A stretch of 45,884 bases of DNA from Verrucomicrobiota bacterium (GTDB lineage: Bacteria; Verrucomicrobiota; Verrucomicrobiia; Limisphaerales; UBA9464), in contig CANGKZ010000039.1 of the NCBI GenBank assembly GCA_947454705.1, forward strand, positions 1-45,884. The letters are read 5' to 3'. Positions 24,006 through 31,337 of the stretch are shown piece by piece. The translations under genes and the position numbers were made by a program. The notes under the pieces were generated by a model. It made no database searches, was not told where the DNA came from, and was given only the letters and a program-made list of their open reading frames with translations. Numbering within the stretch: the first letter of the stretch is position 1; the number at the start of each line of letters is the position of its first letter.

Positions 24006-25361
24006 ATGCTGTTTCGCATCGCACTCTTCCTACTCTGCCTCGGAGCCGGTGCTTCGGCATCGGCTTCCGCAGCCGACTGGGCCCGATTCCTCGGTCCGAA
24101 CGGGGATGGAACCTCGCCCGAAACCGGGCTGATCGACCAGATTCCCGCCGGCGGCCCCCCCGTGAAGCTCGATCTTGCGGTCGGCACGGGATACGCGGCC
24201 CCGTCGGTCCTCGGAGGCAAACTCGCCCTGTTTCACCGCCTCGGCGACACCGAGGTGCTCCAAATCCTCGAAGTCGCGACCGGAAAGCCGGTGTGGCGGC
24301 ATGCGTACCCGACGTCCTATCGCGATCCGTACGGGTATAACAACGGTCCGCGCGCGGCGCCGTTGATGACCTCGAACCGCGTCTACACCTTCGGCGCGGA
24401 GGGCAAGCTGACCTGCTTGAATCTGCAGACCGGCGCCGAGATTTGGCAGCGCGATACGGCCAAGGATTTCGAAGTGCCCGAGGCGTTTTTCGGCGTGGGA
24501 ACCACTCCCATTCTCGAAGGGGGAAAACTCATCGTGATGGTGGGAGGTCAGCCCAATTCCGGTGTCGTGGCCTTTGATCCCGAGACCGGAAAGACGCTTT
24601 GGGAATCGGTCGGGGAAAAGAACTGGCAGGGACAACCGATGCTCGGCTGGGCCGGGGATCGTTCCGTGGAGTGGCGTCGATGGGAGAAGCAGGCCAGCTA
24701 CAGCTCTCCGGTGCCTGCCACCATCGGCGGCAAACGCTGGGTGTTCTGCCTGATGCGACAGGGCTTGGTGGGGCTCGATCCCGCGGATGGTTCGGTTCGG
24801 TTTTCCCGCTGGTTTCGTGCGCGCGTGGATGAATCGGTGAATGCCGCCAACCCGGTCGTCCTCGGCGATGACGTTCTCATCTCGTCGGCCTATTACAAAA
24901 CCGGATCCGTGCTGTTGCGGGTCGGATCGGGAACCCCCGCTTTCACCGAGAAGTGGAAGGGGCTCGGATTGGAAATGCACTGGAGCACCCCGGTGCATGT
25001 GAACGGGCATCTCTACGGATTCAGCGGTCGAAACGAACCGGATGCCGTGTTTCGTTGTATCGAATTTGGAACCGGAGCGGTGAAATGGGAGCGCGAGGAA
25101 CGCTGGGCTGCGCATTCGGCGGAGCGGCCCACGGTGTTCGGACGCGGGGCCTTGATCCTTGCGGACGGCAAACTGTTTGCGATCGGCGAGGGGGGGCTGT
25201 TTGGAATCTTCCGTCCGAACGCCGAGAAGTGCGACGAAGTGGGACGCTGGCAGGTGCCTTCGCTGCATCACCCGTGCTGGGCAGGCCCCGTGCTGTCCAA
25301 CGGACTGCTCTTCCTGCGCTGTGAGGATCGATTGGTGGCGCTCGATTTGACGCGCCACTGA
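24006..25361 (+). CDS. Secreted PQQ-type beta-propeller protein
   Basis: The 451-residue protein has a signal peptide (MLFRIALFLLCLGAGASASASA, likely cleavage after SAA or ASA). The mature start DWARFLGPNGDGTSPETGL is the W/FRGPNGDG opening common to secreted PQQ-like proteins of Planctomycetes and Verrucomicrobia. Repeated propeller blades are visible as AxDxxTGKxxW-type motifs: LEVATGKPVWRHA, LNLQTGAEIWQRD, FDPETGKTLWESV, IEFGTGAVKWERE. No cytochrome domain and no dehydrogenase catalytic motif are evident, so whether it binds PQQ is unknown; many such proteins are propeller scaffolds. It ends 61 bases from the convergent MFS gene. Confidence 0.87.
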   Translation: MLFRIALFLLCLGAGASASASAADWARFLGPNGDGTSPETGLIDQIPAGGPPVKLDLAVGTGYAAPSVLGGKLALFHRLGDTEVLQILEVATGKPVWRHAYPTSYRDPYGYNNGPRAAPLMTSNRVYTFGAEGKLTCLNLQTGAEIWQRDTAKDFEVPEAFFGVGTTPILEGGKLIVMVGGQPNSGVVAFDPETGKTLWESVGEKNWQGQPMLGWAGDRSVEWRRWEKQASYSSPVPATIGGKRWVFCLMRQGLVGLDPADGSVRFSRWFRARVDESVNAANPVVLGDDVLISSAYYKTGSVLLRVGSGTPAFTEKWKGLGLEMHWSTPVHVNGHLYGFSGRNEPDAVFRCIEFGTGAVKWEREERWAAHSAERPTVFGRGALILADGKLFAIGEGGLFGIFRPNAEKCDEVGRWQVPSLHHPCWAGPVLSNGLLFLRCEDRLVALDLTRH

Positions 25362-25370
25362 ACCCCGCCG

Positions 25371-25390
25371 GCTTGTGCCGAAGCACGAGC
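25371..25390. terminator. Hairpin between convergent genes, possible shared terminator
   Basis: GCTTGTGC, loop CGAA, GCACGAGC forms an eight-pair stem with one G-T pair, midway between the propeller gene stop (25361) and the MFS gene stop (25423). No clear T-run flanks it. Confidence 0.45.
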
Positions 25391-25422
25391 CGTTCGTTCG
25401 GAGGTTCGATCCCGAAGCAGCC

Positions 25423-27051
25423 TCAGTGGGCGGCGCCGCGGTCTTCTTCCGGAAGGTCGGTGCCGACCGTTTCCGGCGCGAAGGGCAGGGCGAGGAGTCC
25501 CACTCCAAACACCGCACACATGGTGATGGCCGCGTAGCGGAAGGGCTCGGCCTGTTCGCGGTAAACCACGGCGGTCAGCAATCCAAGGGTGGCGGGACCT
25601 GAGGCGGCCACGAAGCGCCCCACGTTGTAGCAGAAGCTGGTTCCCGTGCTGCGGAGCCGGGTGGGGAACAGTTCAGGGAAATAGATGGCGTAGCCGCCGA
25701 ACAACGCGAGCTGGCAGAATCCCATGAGCGGAATCAGGTAAAAAATCTGGGAGAACTCGCGCAGCAACCCGAACACGGCGGCGGTGCTGGCCGCCGCGGC
25801 AATCAGGGCGGCGGCGAAGGCGGGACGGCGTCCCACGCGTTCGGCCAGCAGGCCAAAGGAGTAGATGCCGAAAAATGCGCCGAGATTCTGCATCATCGAA
25901 GTGATGCCCACCCACACGGTGACCTTGCCCGGAATCATTTCCGGTTTCAGATCGGTGAAGCCCAGCCACGCGGCTACGGTGTGACGGAATCCCGGTTCGA
26001 TTACCATGGGATGCGCGGCCAGTTCCTTCAGCTTTCCGGTCACGACCGGGCGAATGAGATCGAAGCTGAAGAATCCGATGCCCCAGACGCCGATCACGCC
26101 GGACAGGGCGAGAAGCAGCCCGACCACCGCGTTGCGGCGATACGTGGTGTCGCCCCCGCCTCCGAACACGACCACCAATCCGGCGGCGAGTGCGGCCAGG
26201 GAGAATCCGAACACGATGGAACGCTTCGGCCACGCAGTTGGTCCGAGGAAGGCGATCAGAATTCCGGTGAGCAGCAGGATGCCGGCAATGGCGGCGGGTT
26301 TGCGCCAGTTCGGATTCCCGAACAGTTCGCCGTAATCGCCCATGCGCTTGCGTAGCTCCGGATCCCGCTGAGTGGCCTGCCAGCGCTCGGGCTCCTTGAG
26401 TCCGCGTCGAACAAACACCACCAGGATCGCAGGCACCGCGCCTACCACAAACATCCAGCGCCACGCCGCCCATCCGGCGAGCTTGCCGTCCACGCCGGTT
26501 TGCTCCAATTGGCCGAGCGTAATGCTGGTCCAGGCGGCGGCGATATTGCCCACCGTGGAAAGTGCCTGCAGCAGGCTGAGGGCGTAGGTGCGCGCCCGCT
26601 CGGGCATGACCTCGGCCACCAGCGCGACGCCGACGGCAAATTCCCCGCCCACGCCGAGACCGGTCAGGAACCGGTACAGCGCAAAATCCCAAAACTCATG
26701 CGAGAAGGCGCTCAATCCGGTGCACCCGGAATACATCAGGATAGTGACAAGCATGGTCTTGGCGCGTCCCCATCGATCCCCAAGCACGCCGAAGATCAAT
26801 CCGCCGGAGGCCCAGCCCAGAAGGAAAATGGCCGTCGCGTACGGACCGTATTCGCTGATTTCGTTTGCCGTGGCGGGGCGACCGAAGCTGACGGCGAGCA
26901 GCTCCTTCATCGCCGGCTGACGCGCCAGGTTGAAGAGCTGCTGGTCCATGCAATCGAGCAGCCATCCCAGGGAGGCAACGATCAGTACGAACCATTGGTA
27001 ACGGTTGAGCAACCGCCACCAGGCAAAACCGGATTCTCGCGGAGGAGTCAT
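25423..27051 (-). CDS. MFS transporter, sugar/acid-porter-like
   Basis: From the ATG at 27051 the protein has 542 residues; the longer frame upstream is not family-like. The first helix carries FVLIVASLGWLLDCMDQQLFNL, the D/Q-containing start of sugar-porter and aromatic-acid symporter families. The family loop GDRWGRAKTM follows after helix 2, with its repeat in the second half as ERVGRRPAFAAAL. RFLTGLGVGGEFAVGVALVAEVMPERARTYALS is the helix 4-5 signature. An enlarged central region (about residues 240-360) contains extra hydrophobic stretches beyond the usual six-plus-six plan. The substrate is not identifiable, and neighbours give no hint. A long sequence of in-frame codons upstream overlaps the divergent gene's leader and was rejected. 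Confidence 0.9.
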   Translation of the reverse strand: MTPPRESGFAWWRLLNRYQWFVLIVASLGWLLDCMDQQLFNLARQPAMKELLAVSFGRPATANEISEYGPYATAIFLLGWASGGLIFGVLGDRWGRAKTMLVTILMYSGCTGLSAFSHEFWDFALYRFLTGLGVGGEFAVGVALVAEVMPERARTYALSLLQALSTVGNIAAAWTSITLGQLEQTGVDGKLAGWAAWRWMFVVGAVPAILVVFVRRGLKEPERWQATQRDPELRKRMGDYGELFGNPNWRKPAAIAGILLLTGILIAFLGPTAWPKRSIVFGFSLAALAAGLVVVFGGGGDTTYRRNAVVGLLLALSGVIGVWGIGFFSFDLIRPVVTGKLKELAAHPMVIEPGFRHTVAAWLGFTDLKPEMIPGKVTVWVGITSMMQNLGAFFGIYSFGLLAERVGRRPAFAAALIAAAASTAAVFGLLREFSQIFYLIPLMGFCQLALFGGYAIYFPELFPTRLRSTGTSFCYNVGRFVAASGPATLGLLTAVVYREQAEPFRYAAITMCAVFGVGLLALPFAPETVGTDLPEEDRGAAH

Positions 27052-27205
27052 GGATGTGATTTCACGAAACCGTGCCGTCGGACCGCTTGGGGAGGAAGAC
27101 TCAAATTCAGCAAATGCGCGTCGCCCTATCGGCGCGTCAAAGTTTCCCGCACGGCGGAACGCCTTGTGGCTTGGGTTTGTTGCCCATGCTGTTATCTTCT
27201 CTTCA

Positions 27206-27817
27206 ATGTCTGAGCCGAAGGAAGACTCGCCGCTGGACCGGCTGTGGAAGGAATACGGAATCGCGTTTCGTGAGGTGGACGACCTCACGCTGGCGCGTTG
27301 GTGCGCGCAGACGCTCGGACAATTGCACGGGCGCGCGTGGCGGCTGTCGCATCCGCTGGTCGGAGCCTACCGCCTGGCCGCCCAGCTCGCGCACGAACGC
27401 CAGGTGTGGCTCAAGCGGCTGGTGAACATCCCGGCCGGCTACGTGGCCGCGTCCTGCTGCCGCGCTCCGCTGCTCCCGCTTTTCACCCGCGACATCGCGG
27501 AGAGCGGGCTGATTTGCCAGCACTGCGGGGAGACCTCGGTGCCGTTCGATGATCTATCCCCCGAGGTGCGCGCCCGCGTCACCCGTTGGTGCGAGCTGTA
27601 TCGGCCGGTGCATGACGTGGCGCATTGGGAGGACAAGCGACGCAAGAAGGTGCGCGACTACGATGCCGCGTTCGAAGATGCCGCTCAGCAGGTGGAACGC
27701 CTGCTCGCCGATGCCGCGCACGAATGCGTTCCCATGCTTCTGGAACACTTTCCGGCCGTCATCTGGGAGGACCAGGATGAATGCCTCGAGGTGCGTCCCG
27801 AGGATATCGTGCTCTGA
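27206..27817 (+). CDS. Uncharacterised protein with paired-cysteine cluster (203 residues)
   Basis: I place the start at the ATG at 27206 (MSEPKEDSPLDRLWKEY). I recognise no family. The protein is mostly charged and helical with no signal or membrane segment. It has CC at residues 84-85 and CQHC at 104-107 (GLICQHCGETSVPF), which together could bind one zinc ion as a small zinc-ribbon-like insert. Trp-rich segments (HDVAHWEDKRRKK, AVIWEDQDE) are unusual. It is followed after 12 bases by a membrane-anchored AsmA-like protein gene on the same strand, suggesting co-expression. A divergent MFS gene starts 154 bases upstream. Confidence 0.7.
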   Translation: MSEPKEDSPLDRLWKEYGIAFREVDDLTLARWCAQTLGQLHGRAWRLSHPLVGAYRLAAQLAHERQVWLKRLVNIPAGYVAASCCRAPLLPLFTRDIAESGLICQHCGETSVPFDDLSPEVRARVTRWCELYRPVHDVAHWEDKRRKKVRDYDAAFEDAAQQVERLLADAAHECVPMLLEHFPAVIWEDQDECLEVRPEDIVL

Positions 27818-27829
27818 CGGGTCACGCGG

Positions 27830-28546
27830 ATGAAGTCTGTCCTTGCGCGCCGACTGATCCGCATCGCCCTGGGGCTCGTGCTGCTGGCTGTGCTGCTGGT
27901 GGCTGCGCTGATTCTCTCGCGCAACTGGCTGGCCAAAACCGCGCTTACCGCCGCGATCCGCCAGCGCACCGGCTGGGAAACCTCCCTTGGCGCCGTGGAG
28001 CTGGGGATGCGTGACGGTTCACTCCGGATTTCGAATTTGAAGATTCTCAATCCGCCCCGGTTCGGAGGCGGCCCCTTCCTGGATCTTCCTGAACTCTACC
28101 TCGCCTACAACGCCGAGGCCGCCGCCACCAATGCGCTTCAGTTCCGGGAAATCCGTCTCCATCTCGCCGAGGTGCAGATCGTGGTCGATGCCACGGGCAA
28201 AACGAATCTCACTGAACTCCAGAAATCGCTCGGGGATCTGGACTCAACCGAGGCCCAGGCACGCGCCGGTTCCCTGCGATTTACCGGAATTGATACGCTG
28301 GTCCTCACGGTGGGGCGCGTGAGCTTCCGGGATCTGCGGCCTGGTGGGGTGAGCCGGGAATTTTCCGCGGGCCTGCGCAACGAAACGCTCCACCAGGTCC
28401 GAAGCTGGGTGGATTTTGTTCCCCTCGGCGTGAAGCTTTTCCTCGGGTCGCGCATCACCACGATCGAGCCTGAGCCGAAATCGAAACCCGCGCCTGCAGA
28501 CGGGCGGGGAACTAACGCGGGAACCCAGCGGACGCCGCCGCGATGA
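27830..28546 (+). CDS. AsmA-like membrane-anchored protein
   Basis: The 238-residue protein has an N-terminal membrane helix (LGLVLLAVLLVAALILSRNWL, residues 14-34). Then comes a region like the beginning of AsmA / DUF748-type proteins: LTAAIRQRTGWETSLGAVELGMRDGSLRISNLKILNPPRFGGGPFLDLPELYLAYN, with the typical 'tsl gave lg ... l.i.nl.i.NP..f' pattern. AsmA-like proteins are periplasmic beta-rich bridge proteins in lipid or envelope maintenance. The protein is far shorter than classic AsmA and may be a minimal member. The Pro/Lys-rich C-terminus overlaps the convergent FkbM gene by 35 bases. Confidence 0.6.
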   Translation: MKSVLARRLIRIALGLVLLAVLLVAALILSRNWLAKTALTAAIRQRTGWETSLGAVELGMRDGSLRISNLKILNPPRFGGGPFLDLPELYLAYNAEAAATNALQFREIRLHLAEVQIVVDATGKTNLTELQKSLGDLDSTEAQARAGSLRFTGIDTLVLTVGRVSFRDLRPGGVSREFSAGLRNETLHQVRSWVDFVPLGVKLFLGSRITTIEPEPKSKPAPADGRGTNAGTQRTPPR

Positions 28547-29345
28547 GATTCGGGGCGCTCTGGTGGATGGCCACGTAATTGGGCCCGGGGAAGTCTTCCC
28601 GAAACGGTTCGTAGTCGAAGAATTCCACGTAGCGCGAGTAGAGCTTTCCGACCTTGTAGCCGCGGCTGGTCAGGAAGTGATGATGCGTCTTCAGCGCCGC
28701 TCCTCCGCAGGTGTATTCGAACTGCAGGGCCTGGATCGCCCCGCGACTCAGGGCGCCCTCGAACCCGCGCAGCACCTCCAGATCGCTTCCCTCTGCGTCC
28801 ACTTTCAGGAAGTCCACCGACTCAATGCGATGTTCCGCGAGAAACGAGTCGCCCGTGCGGACCTCAACCTGCAGTGGAATGAAGTCCCCGGGCTGGCCGA
28901 TGATGGGATCGTGCAACGTGCTCAGCTCGTCGAAGGTTGGACCGTAGTAGTTCAGCGTTCGGCTGCCGGCGGAATCCGACAATCCGTAGGTGTGGATGTG
29001 AACTCGTTCCACTCCCTGGTGGAGCTTGAAGGCGTACTCCGCGGTTGGCGGTGCGATTTCGAACAGGTGGAACGTCGCGTCGGGAAAAACCGGCAGGGCA
29101 TCGCGGGTCCACAGGCCGTGATTGGCCCCCACGTCCAGAATCATTCGCCAGGGTTTGTCGGTTCCTGCGCGGGCGAGGCAGTTGAGAAGTCGAAGCTCGC
29201 CTCCGGAAGCCGCATAGCCGGGACGCTCGTGGGCGTCGTAAAACTGCCGCGCCAGGGTTGCCATGGCCCGGATGACCGGGTTGCGGCGGTGGTTCTGGAC
29301 CACTTGGCGAAAGCGTTGGCGAATCCGGGTTCGAAGGAGTGGCAT
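28512..29345 (-). CDS. FkbM-family SAM-dependent methyltransferase
   Basis: From the ATG at 29345 the protein has 277 residues; the longer frame upstream lacks family content and overlaps the next gene. The SAM-binding fold is clear: MILDVGANHGLWTRDALPVFP (motif I), FHLFEIAPPTAEYAF, then SVDFLKVDAEGSDLEVLRGFEGAL, the FkbM signature KxDxEGxExxVLxG, and IQALQFEYTCGGAALK. Such enzymes O-methylate sugars, polyketides or cell-surface glycans. No polysaccharide cluster is adjacent, so the substrate is unknown. The 3' end overlaps the AsmA-like gene tail to tail. Confidence 0.9.
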   Translation of the reverse strand: MPLLRTRIRQRFRQVVQNHRRNPVIRAMATLARQFYDAHERPGYAASGGELRLLNCLARAGTDKPWRMILDVGANHGLWTRDALPVFPDATFHLFEIAPPTAEYAFKLHQGVERVHIHTYGLSDSAGSRTLNYYGPTFDELSTLHDPIIGQPGDFIPLQVEVRTGDSFLAEHRIESVDFLKVDAEGSDLEVLRGFEGALSRGAIQALQFEYTCGGAALKTHHHFLTSRGYKVGKLYSRYVEFFDYEPFREDFPGPNYVAIHQSAPNLIAAASAGFPR

Positions 29346-29480
29346 AGATTGGACTGACTCCGCGAGTGAGCGTTCCACGCCCGGGGGGATCGTGCAATTG
29401 TTTCGCCGGATCAGATTCGGGCACCACTTCCTGAGCCGCAGGTGGATCAGGCTTGTTTTTTCAGGCCGTCCCGCTAATCC

Positions 29481-29813
29481 ATGCAGACCAACTCCGTCAG
29501 ATCCATCATGAGCCTTTCCCAAGTAACCCGCGGTGACGAAACCGAATTGTTCCTCAAGGGACGCGTGGACGGTCCCGCCGCCAACCAGCTTGAAGTGGAA
29601 GTCCTTTCGGTGATCAAGACCCCGGTCAAGCGCCTCTACATCAATCTCGCCGAGGCCAATTTCCTTTGTTCTGCCGGCATCCGAGTGCTGCTCCAGTATC
29701 ATCGCCAGCTCAAGGCCCAGGGTCGGCAGCTGCTGGTGTCCCGCACCTCGCCGGAGATTGATCAGATTCTCGAGCTGACCGGATTCCGCGATACCTTGGT
29801 GGAAAAGGTCTGA
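29481..29813 (+). CDS. STAS-domain anti-sigma factor antagonist (RsbV-like)
   Basis: The 110-residue protein is a single STAS domain. The regulatory segment reads NLAEANFLCSAGIRVLLQYHRQL, in which S64 matches the serine phosphorylated in RsbV/SpoIIAA. The family's D at the start of the motif is replaced (LCSAG in place of DSSG), so phosphorylation may still occur but is not certain. Starts at 29481 or at the ATG at 29508 are both possible; neither has a Shine-Dalgarno. It is followed after 34 bases by an RsbW-like kinase gene, its expected partner: the unphosphorylated antagonist would bind the kinase and release a sigma factor or another target. No sigma gene or RsbU phosphatase is next to it. 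Confidence 0.9.
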   Translation: MQTNSVRSIMSLSQVTRGDETELFLKGRVDGPAANQLEVEVLSVIKTPVKRLYINLAEANFLCSAGIRVLLQYHRQLKAQGRQLLVSRTSPEIDQILELTGFRDTLVEKV

Positions 29814-29847
29814 GGCTCTGAAGTCGATTCGTTAACCCCGTCCCGCA

Positions 29848-30240
29848 GTGGAATTCACGCTGCCCAACAATCCGGAGTTGCCCCCGGTCTCGGCGGAACG
29901 CCTCGCCGAGTTTGGCAAGTCCCACGCCCTCACGCCGCGCGTGATGTTCGCCCTGGACCACGCGTTGAACGAGCACCTGCAGAATGTGGTGGACCACTCG
30001 ATGGCCAAGAAGGCCTCGCTCCGGCTTCAAGTGGTGGGACGGGAAGTCCACGTACTCATCGTGGATGACGGCCGGGATTTCGATCCGCTTGGCGCTGCGG
30101 AACCGGACCTGGTGGGGGATCCGGATGCACGTCCGATCGGCGGACTCGGCGTCCACATGATGCGGAAGCTGACCGATCAGCTGGTGTACCGCCGCACCCC
30201 GGCCGGGAACGAACTCGAGATCGTCAAGAAGCTCGAATAA
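29848..30240 (+). CDS. RsbW-like ATP-binding anti-sigma / serine kinase protein
   Basis: The 130-residue GHKL-type ATPase starts at a GTG at 29848. The N-box is ALNEHLQNVVDHS, the G1 box DDGRDFDP (the DxGxxFDP of RsbW-type kinases) and the G2 region GGLGVHMMRKLTDQLVYRR. It should phosphorylate the adjacent STAS protein on serine. Some proteins of this layout inhibit a sigma factor, while others control adhesion, biofilm or c-di-GMP enzymes. The gene ends 39 bases before the convergent metF stop. Pair membership is inferred from adjacency and complementary families. Confidence 0.9.
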   Translation: MEFTLPNNPELPPVSAERLAEFGKSHALTPRVMFALDHALNEHLQNVVDHSMAKKASLRLQVVGREVHVLIVDDGRDFDPLGAAEPDLVGDPDARPIGGLGVHMMRKLTDQLVYRRTPAGNELEIVKKLE

Positions 30241-30279
30241 TTCGCCCCTCGGGCCGGGTGACGCAGAAACTCCCCGGCG

Positions 30280-31173
30280 CTAGGCCAGTCCGAGAAGTCG
30301 GACCACCGCCGCCGCGGAGTTGGCGCGATTGAGGGTGTAGAAGTGGATTCCTTCCACGCCTTCCCGAATCAATTCCTCGCACTGCTTCGCGCAGTACTCG
30401 ATGCCGAACTGGGTCACCGCCGCATCGTCGTCTCCCAGGGCTTCCAACTGTGCCAAAAATGGGGCAGGCAGCGCGGCGCCGCAGAGCGCGGTGAACTTCT
30501 TGGTCTGATTGCGCGAAAGCACCGGCAGCAGGCCGGGAATCAGCGGAACCTTGAGGCCGCGCTTGCCGACGAGGTAATCCCGCATGCGCAGGAAGTCGTC
30601 GTTGTTGAAGAACAGCTGGGTCACCACGAAATCCGCCCCTCGCTCGATCTTGTCCGCCAGATGGCCCCAGTCGACTTCGCGCCCACCGGTCTGCGCGATG
30701 TGCCCCTCGGGGAATCCTGCCGTACCAATGCTGAAACCACCCAGGGTCTTCAAATGCGCCACCAGCTCGGCGGAATACTGGAATCCGCCCTCGGTGGCGG
30801 TCCACTCCGCCGCGCCCGCCGGGGGATCCCCGCGGAGCGCCAGCAGGTTGCGAACGCCGCGCGATTTTGCATCGGCAATCACCGCGTCGAGCTCGGCCCG
30901 GGTCGCGTTGACGCACGTCAGGTGCATCATCGTGGTCAGGTCAAAATCGCGCTGGATGCGCTCCACGATCTGGAGCGTCTTGTCCCGGGTCGTGCCGCCC
31001 GCGCCGTAGGTCACCGAGCAGTAATCGGGCTTGATCTGCATCAGTGCCGGAAGCGTTTTTTCAAACAGGTTCCGGTCCCCCTCGTCGGTTTTGGGCGGGA
31101 AAAACTCGAGCGAAATCGCTGGCTTGCCTCGCCGCCGGGCCGCCGCGTGCAGATCATGAATCAACGAAATCAC
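30280..31173 (-). CDS. metF: 5,10-methylenetetrahydrofolate reductase MetF
   Basis: MetF makes 5-methyltetrahydrofolate for methionine synthesis using FAD. I use the GTG at 31173 (297 residues), which gives the standard enzyme length; the longer frame adds 38 unrelated residues. The sequence has the family landmarks: ISLEFFPPKTDEGDRNLF (catalytic glutamate), DYCSVTYGAGGTTRDKTLQIVERI, MMHLTCVNATRAEL, NLLALRGDPP, IGTAGFPEGHI, FVVTQLFFNNDDF and VPLIPGLLPVLSRNQ. Upstream lies a 24-base near-palindrome at 31216-31239 that may be an operator shared with the divergent cytochrome gene. No SAM riboswitch was recognised in the leader. Confidence 0.96.
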   Translation of the reverse strand: MISLIHDLHAAARRRGKPAISLEFFPPKTDEGDRNLFEKTLPALMQIKPDYCSVTYGAGGTTRDKTLQIVERIQRDFDLTTMMHLTCVNATRAELDAVIADAKSRGVRNLLALRGDPPAGAAEWTATEGGFQYSAELVAHLKTLGGFSIGTAGFPEGHIAQTGGREVDWGHLADKIERGADFVVTQLFFNNDDFLRMRDYLVGKRGLKVPLIPGLLPVLSRNQTKKFTALCGAALPAPFLAQLEALGDDDAAVTQFGIEYCAKQCEELIREGVEGIHFYTLNRANSAAAVVRLLGLA

Positions 31174-31210
31174 AGACCGACATTGAAACACACTTTGCCC
31201 CGACACAAGT

Positions 31211-31242
31211 GATAAATCGTCCCATCCGGATGCGACGATATC
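31211..31242. promoter_or_regulatory. Near-palindrome in the metF / cytochrome divergent region
   Basis: ATCGTCCCATCC and GGATGCGACGAT (31216-31239) are inverted repeats of 12 bases with a single mismatch and no spacer; GATA and TATC continue the symmetry outside. This is the only strongly symmetric site in the 164-base gap between two divergent genes, so a dimeric regulator is a reasonable guess. It could also fold as an RNA hairpin in the metF leader. Confidence 0.55.
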
Positions 31243-31337
31243 AAATTGGATTTTCCCGGATCGATGAGAGGATCCGTCGAATCCCAAGGGTCGGCTTGCG
31301 TCGATGGGGGGATCGCAAATAACGTTTTCTGAATCCT

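Noticed and set aside
25393-25420. GGTTCGATCCCGA resembling a tRNA T-loop
   Set aside because: No acceptor stem, anticodon arm or D-arm can be built in the 61-base gap.
30241-30279. Weak GCCGGG/CCCGGC stem between rsbW-like gene and metF as a terminator
   Set aside because: Six pairs with a 16-base loop and no T-run; too weak to support.
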